A stretch of DNA of 26,889 bases from CAYMRB01 sp964392615 (GTDB taxonomy: Bacteria; Planctomycetota; UBA8108): positions 1-26,889 of the forward strand of contig CAYMRB010000086.1 of assembly GCA_964392615.1 (NCBI GenBank), written 5' to 3'. Position 1 is the stretch's first letter, and each line of letters starts with the position of its first letter. A model generated the notes under the pieces. That model was not told where the DNA came from. It made no database searches and was given only the letters and a program-made list of their open reading frames with translations. Made by a program: the position numbers and the translations under genes. Shown here piece by piece: positions 23,368 to 26,889 of this stretch.

Positions 23368-26300
23368 ATGCGTCTACTCGACATCGCTCTCGCCGCGTGC
23401 CTCGCGGCGACTCCAGCGGTCGCCGCAGAGCAACAGACGGCACGCCAGATCCTCGATGCGACGGGAACCCGGGGCGGGCTGGTCGTCCACGTCGGCTGTG
23501 GCGGCGGCAAGCTGACGGCCGCGCTGCGCGCCAACGACGCCTATCGCGTCCACGGCCTCGCTGTCGACACGAGCGTCTCCGCGGCACGCCAGCACGTGAA
23601 GTCGCTCGGGCTGTACGGGCCAATATCCGTCGAGTCGTGGTCGGGCGGCCGGCTGCCGTACATCGACAACTCGGTCAACCTGATCGTCCTCGAGAGCGGC
23701 GGCGTATCGGTTGGCGAGGCGATGCGCGTGCTCGTCCCCGGAGGCGCGATCTGGGACTGCGCCAACGGCGGTCGCGTGAAGGCGAAGAAGCCGTGGCCGA
23801 CGACGATCGACCAGTGGACGCACTACCTGCACGATCCGAGCAACAACGCGGTCGCACAAGACAGCGAGATCGAGCCGCCGCGCCGATACCAGTGGATCGC
23901 CGGCCCGCGATACTCGCGCCAGCACGATCACATGTCGAGCGTCAGCGCGGTCGTCTCGGCGAACGGGCGTCTCTTCTACATCTTCGACGAAGCCCACCGC
24001 GCGTCGATCCTGACACCGCCGCGCTGGCGGCTCATCGCGCGCGACGCGTTCAACGGTACGTTTCTGTGGAAGCGCGAGATCGACGTCTGGCATCCACACC
24101 TGTGGCGGCTGAAGAGCGGCCCGCAGCTTCTGGCGCGACGTCTCGTCGCCGTCGGCGACCGCCTGTACGTGACGCTCGGCATCGACGCGCCGCTGTCCGT
24201 CCTCGACGCGGCGACCGGCGAGACGATTCGCACCTGCGATGAGACGAAGGCGACGGAGGAGATCCTGTGCTCCGACGGCACGCTGTTCCTGTCCGTCGCA
24301 GCGGACGGCCAGCCGCTGCGGAGCGATCCCGCCAGACGCTACCGCACGCAGGCGGACCTGAGCAAGGACGCGACAAACCCGCTGTGGACGGAAGCGCCGC
24401 GGACGATCATGGCGGTCGATGCCGACTCGGGCGCCGTGCGTTGGAAGAAGACGTCGAGGCTCGTCTCGCTGTCGCTGGCAGTCGACGCCAAGCAGGTCGT
24501 GTTCCATGACGGCGAGAGAATCCGCAGCCTCGACCGACAGACCGGCAAGCCGCTGTGGAGGTCAGCCCCGATGCCGCGAAAGGCCGGCATGAAGAGCTCG
24601 GGCGGTGCCACGCTCGTCCTGTACGAGGACGTCGTCCTCTACAGCGGGCAGGTCGCCTCCGCTGCGCAGCAGCGCGCGGCCAAGCAGCAAGCGGCCCAGC
24701 AGGGCGCGAAGCAACGCGGCGCCAAGAAGCGCGGCGCCAAGCAAGCGAAGAAGAGGGTGCGCGGAACCGAGCTGCAACGCGCGACGACGATGTTCGCGCT
24801 GTCCGCGAAGGACGGCACGACGTTGTGGCAGTCGCACCATCACCCGTGCGGGCACCAAGGGACGCCGGACGATCTCCTCGTCGCGGGCGGGCTGGTGTGG
24901 AACGGCGCGGTGGCGCAAGGGACCGACTCGGGAACGATGACCGGCCGCGACGTGCGGACCGGCGAGATCGTGCGCGAGTTCACGCCCGACGTGGATACGC
25001 ACTGGTTCCACCACCGCTGCTATCGCGCGAAGGCGACCGAGAAGTACCTCCTCTTCTCGCGCACCGGAGTCGAGTTCATCGACCACACCGCGAAGAGCTG
25101 GACGTGTCACCATTGGGTCCGCGGCGCGTGCCATTACGGCATCATGCCGTGCAACGGGCTGCTCTATGCGCCGCAGCATCCGTGCGCGTGCTACATCGAG
25201 GCCAAGCTGCACAGCTTCACCGCGCTGGCGCCGCCGTCACCGACGATGCGCGTGCGGCGCGAGATTCCGGACTCCGAACGCTTGACGCGTGGCCCGGCGT
25301 ACGACGCGCCGCTTCTTGCCGCAACCTCGAATCGCGCGACACAGGACTGGCCGACCTTCCGCCACGATGCCGCCCGCAGCGGCGCCGCGAACACGTCGGT
25401 GCGGCCGAAGGGCTTGAAGCGGACTTGGACGACGACGTTGGGCGGTCGACTGAGCACGTCGGTCGTCGCGGACGGCAAGCTCTTCGTCGCCAGCATCGAC
25501 ACGCACGAGGTCCACGCGCTCGACGCAACAAGTGGCGCGAAGCTCTGGAGCTTCATGGCAGGCGGGCGCGTCGACTCGCCGCCGACCATCTGGCGAGGGC
25601 GCGCGCTATTCGGTGCCGCTGACGGCTACGTGTACTGCCTCAACGCCGCCGACGGCGAGCTCGCCTGGCGCTATCGCGCCGCGCCGGAAGATCTCCGCAT
25701 GATCGCGTACGAGCAGATCGAGTCGGTCTGGCCCGTGCACGGCAGCGTGCTCATCCAGAACGACGTGCTGCACTTTGTCGCCGGGCGGTCGATGTTCCTC
25801 GACGGCGGCCTGCGGCTGCTGCGTCTCGATCCGCGCACGGGCCGCACGCTCTCCGAGACGATTCTCGACGACAAGGATCCGAAATCAGAGGACAACCTGC
25901 AGGCCCACATCCAAGGCCTCAACATGCCGGCCGCGCTGCCGGACATCCTGTCGAGCGACGGCAAGTACGTGTACATGCGATCACTGCCGTTCGACCTGCA
26001 CGGCAAGCGCAAGTTCGTGAAGTACGTCCCCGTCAAGGAGCAACGCGGCGACGACACGCACCTGTTCTGTCCGACGGGCTTCCTCGACGATTCGCTCTGG
26101 CATCGCAGCTATTGGGGCTACGGCCGCGCGTGGGCGTCGGGTGCCGGTGGATACTACCAGGCGGGACGAGTGATCCCCGCGGGTCGACCGCTCGTCTTCG
26201 ACGACGAGAACGTGTACGGCTACGGCAGGCTGGCGCGCTACTACCGCTGGACGACTGCTCTCGAGTACCACCTCTTCGCCGCCAAGAAGGAAGCGCGTGT

Positions 26301-26778
26301 CGTCCAATCGGGCAGCGAGCGCAAGCCGATCAGGAAGGACGGCAAGAAGGTCGGCACGCGAGAGAGAGCCGTGACGCGCTTCGTGCCGGATTGGTCCGAC
26401 AACGTCTCTGTGCACATCAACTCGATGGTGCTGACGAAAGGAGCGCTCTTCGCCGCGGGCACGCCGGACATCGCGGACGAGGATCAAGCCGCCAAGACGC
26501 CGTTCGACCCGGCGACACAGAGGCGGTTCGAGGAGCAGGCCGCAGCGCTCGAGGGCGGCCGCGGCGCGTTCCTGGTAGCCGTGTCGCGCGACGGTGGCAA
26601 GAGGCTCGCCGCGTACCGTCTCGACGCGGTGCCGCGATTCGACGGCCTCGTCGCGGCGACCGGCCGACTCTATGTGTCGACGATCGACGGCAAGGTCCTG
26701 TGCCTGAGCGATGCCGCAGGCAAACCGTTGAGCGCAGCCGAGAGCGACATCGTCACGGCACGAGCCGATGGCAAATAG
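23368..26778 (+). CDS. Exported methyltransferase-like domain fused to a PQQ-type beta-propeller
   Basis: A 1136-residue protein with a signal peptide (~1-20). Residues ~25-140 resemble a class I SAM-dependent methyltransferase: the glycine-rich loop VVHVGCGGGKL, an acidic position after strand 2 (AVDTS), LPYIDNSVNLIVLE, and RVLVPGGAIWD. Behind it, about 1000 residues form PQQ-like (BamB/dehydrogenase-type) beta-propeller repeats such as LSVLDAATGETI, IMAVDADSGAVRWKK, VHALDATSGAKLWSF and VYCLNAADGELAWRY. DWPTFRHDAARSG (~660-672) marks the start of a second propeller stretch. A Cys-rich patch lies at ~580-610 and could be disulfide-linked. Residues ~432-466 are a Lys/Gln/Ala-rich insertion. 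Similar fusions occur in planctomycetes (general knowledge), with unknown function. An exported domain is unlikely to meet SAM, so the methyltransferase part may be non-catalytic. No complete enzyme assignment is justified. Confidence 0.85.
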   Translation: MRLLDIALAACLAATPAVAAEQQTARQILDATGTRGGLVVHVGCGGGKLTAALRANDAYRVHGLAVDTSVSAARQHVKSLGLYGPISVESWSGGRLPYIDNSVNLIVLESGGVSVGEAMRVLVPGGAIWDCANGGRVKAKKPWPTTIDQWTHYLHDPSNNAVAQDSEIEPPRRYQWIAGPRYSRQHDHMSSVSAVVSANGRLFYIFDEAHRASILTPPRWRLIARDAFNGTFLWKREIDVWHPHLWRLKSGPQLLARRLVAVGDRLYVTLGIDAPLSVLDAATGETIRTCDETKATEEILCSDGTLFLSVAADGQPLRSDPARRYRTQADLSKDATNPLWTEAPRTIMAVDADSGAVRWKKTSRLVSLSLAVDAKQVVFHDGERIRSLDRQTGKPLWRSAPMPRKAGMKSSGGATLVLYEDVVLYSGQVASAAQQRAAKQQAAQQGAKQRGAKKRGAKQAKKRVRGTELQRATTMFALSAKDGTTLWQSHHHPCGHQGTPDDLLVAGGLVWNGAVAQGTDSGTMTGRDVRTGEIVREFTPDVDTHWFHHRCYRAKATEKYLLFSRTGVEFIDHTAKSWTCHHWVRGACHYGIMPCNGLLYAPQHPCACYIEAKLHSFTALAPPSPTMRVRREIPDSERLTRGPAYDAPLLAATSNRATQDWPTFRHDAARSGAANTSVRPKGLKRTWTTTLGGRLSTSVVADGKLFVASIDTHEVHALDATSGAKLWSFMAGGRVDSPPTIWRGRALFGAADGYVYCLNAADGELAWRYRAAPEDLRMIAYEQIESVWPVHGSVLIQNDVLHFVAGRSMFLDGGLRLLRLDPRTGRTLSETILDDKDPKSEDNLQAHIQGLNMPAALPDILSSDGKYVYMRSLPFDLHGKRKFVKYVPVKEQRGDDTHLFCPTGFLDDSLWHRSYWGYGRAWASGAGGYYQAGRVIPAGRPLVFDDENVYGYGRLARYYRWTTALEYHLFAAKKEARVVQSGSERKPIRKDGKKVGTRERAVTRFVPDWSDNVSVHINSMVLTKGALFAAGTPDIADEDQAAKTPFDPATQRRFEEQAAALEGGRGAFLVAVSRDGGKRLAAYRLDAVPRFDGLVAATGRLYVSTIDGKVLCLSDAAGKPLSAAESDIVTARADGK
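24715..24744 (+). repeat. Two 15-base in-frame tandem repeats in the PQQ-propeller gene
   Basis: Units 24715-24729 and 24730-24744 encode RGAKK and RGAKQ and differ at one base. They sit inside the lysine/glutamine/alanine-rich insertion of the propeller and look like replication-slippage products. Confidence 0.8.
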
Positions 26779-26812
26779 TCGAGCGGCCCACACGCCTCGC
26801 GCTGGAGTCGCA

Positions 26813-26825
26813 GCTCTTCCGATCT
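26813..26825 (+). other. Illumina adapter core (artefact)
   Basis: GCTCTTCCGATCT is the 13-base 3' end shared by the Illumina TruSeq read 1 and read 2 adapters. Its place just before a long poly-G shows that untrimmed adapter was assembled here. Confidence 0.92.
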
Positions 26826-26831
26826 GGGCGT

Positions 26832-26889
26832 GGGGGGGGGGGGGGGGGGGGGGGGGGGGCCGCCCCCGGGCGGGGCGGGCCCCCCCCGC
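26832..26889. other. Poly-G run and G/C-only tail (sequencing artefact)
   Basis: 28 consecutive G (26832-26859) are followed by a 30-base tail of only G and C. Two-colour Illumina chemistry calls absent signal as G, so reads running past an adapter end this way. Nothing here should be treated as genomic. The 34 bases between the last gene and the adapter (26779-26812) hold nothing I can identify. Confidence 0.92.

Noticed and set aside
25105..25195. Cys/His-rich patch in the PQQ-propeller protein as a cytochrome c haem site.
   Set aside because: No CxxCH motif is present. The spacing of Cys residues fits disulfides or metal binding better.
26832..26859. Poly-G run as a G-quadruplex or phase-variable tract.
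   Set aside because: It directly follows an adapter sequence and ends in a G/C-only tail, so it is a sequencing artefact.
1..26889. CRISPR arrays, tRNA or rRNA genes, insertion sequences, integrases.
   Set aside because: No regularly spaced repeats, tRNA-like cloverleaf, rRNA signature, transposase motif or terminal inverted repeats were seen on either strand.

Overview
The window is high-GC bacterial DNA that looks planctomycete-like. It has many large exported enzymes, a formylglycine sulfatase, an exported methyltransferase-like/PQQ-propeller fusion, an SGNH-TPR protein and C-terminal beta-sandwich modules of a kind common in Planctomycetota. That placement is inference from gene content; there is no rRNA or other phylogenetic marker. 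The right edge is an assembly or library artefact: a 13-base Illumina adapter core at 26813-26825, then 28 consecutive G. The last ~77 bases should not be read as genome, and the window probably ends where the contig ends.

Layout: (1) 92-3631, plus strand: a GxGYxYP-type protein with a C-terminal beta-sandwich, probably cut at its 5' end, then an unrecognised conserved-looking protein. (2) 3641-5826: an AspT/YidE-type transporter on the minus strand, divergent from a small double zinc-ribbon protein. (3) 5830-7437, plus strand: an exported sulfatase whose 3' end overlaps the convergent SGNH gene. (4) 16291 down to 7298, minus strand: a probable operon of GH127 beta-L-arabinofuranosidase, a 980-residue exported protein of unknown function, an enterochelin-esterase-like protein split by an in-frame TAA, and a membrane-anchored SGNH/TPR protein. 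(5) 16476-18686, plus strand: a hybrid histidine kinase, divergent from the GH127 operon and convergent with the next gene. (6) 21903 down to 18661, minus strand: a GH116 beta-glucosidase-like enzyme with a carbohydrate-binding-like domain nested in its N-terminal half. (7) 22003-23298, plus strand: an unrecognised exported protein split by an in-frame TAG, followed at 23368-26778 by an exported methyltransferase-like/PQQ-propeller fusion.

Function: the middle of the window reads as a glycan-degradation locus (GH127, GH116, sulfatase, GxGYxYP-like protein, esterase-like and SGNH proteins, and a large unknown exported protein). A membrane sensor kinase lies between its two main glycoside hydrolase transcription units. 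Nearly all of the enzymes carry signal peptides, so they act outside the cytoplasm. That they share one substrate is inference.

The most unusual observations are two otherwise intact genes each split by a single in-frame stop (TAA and TAG, no frameshift); an esterase-like protein that has lost both its Ser and His catalytic positions; lysine/glutamine/alanine-rich repeat insertions in two unrelated exported proteins; a 140-base antisense overlap of two convergent genes; and a 980-residue exported protein tightly linked to GH127 that matches no family I know.
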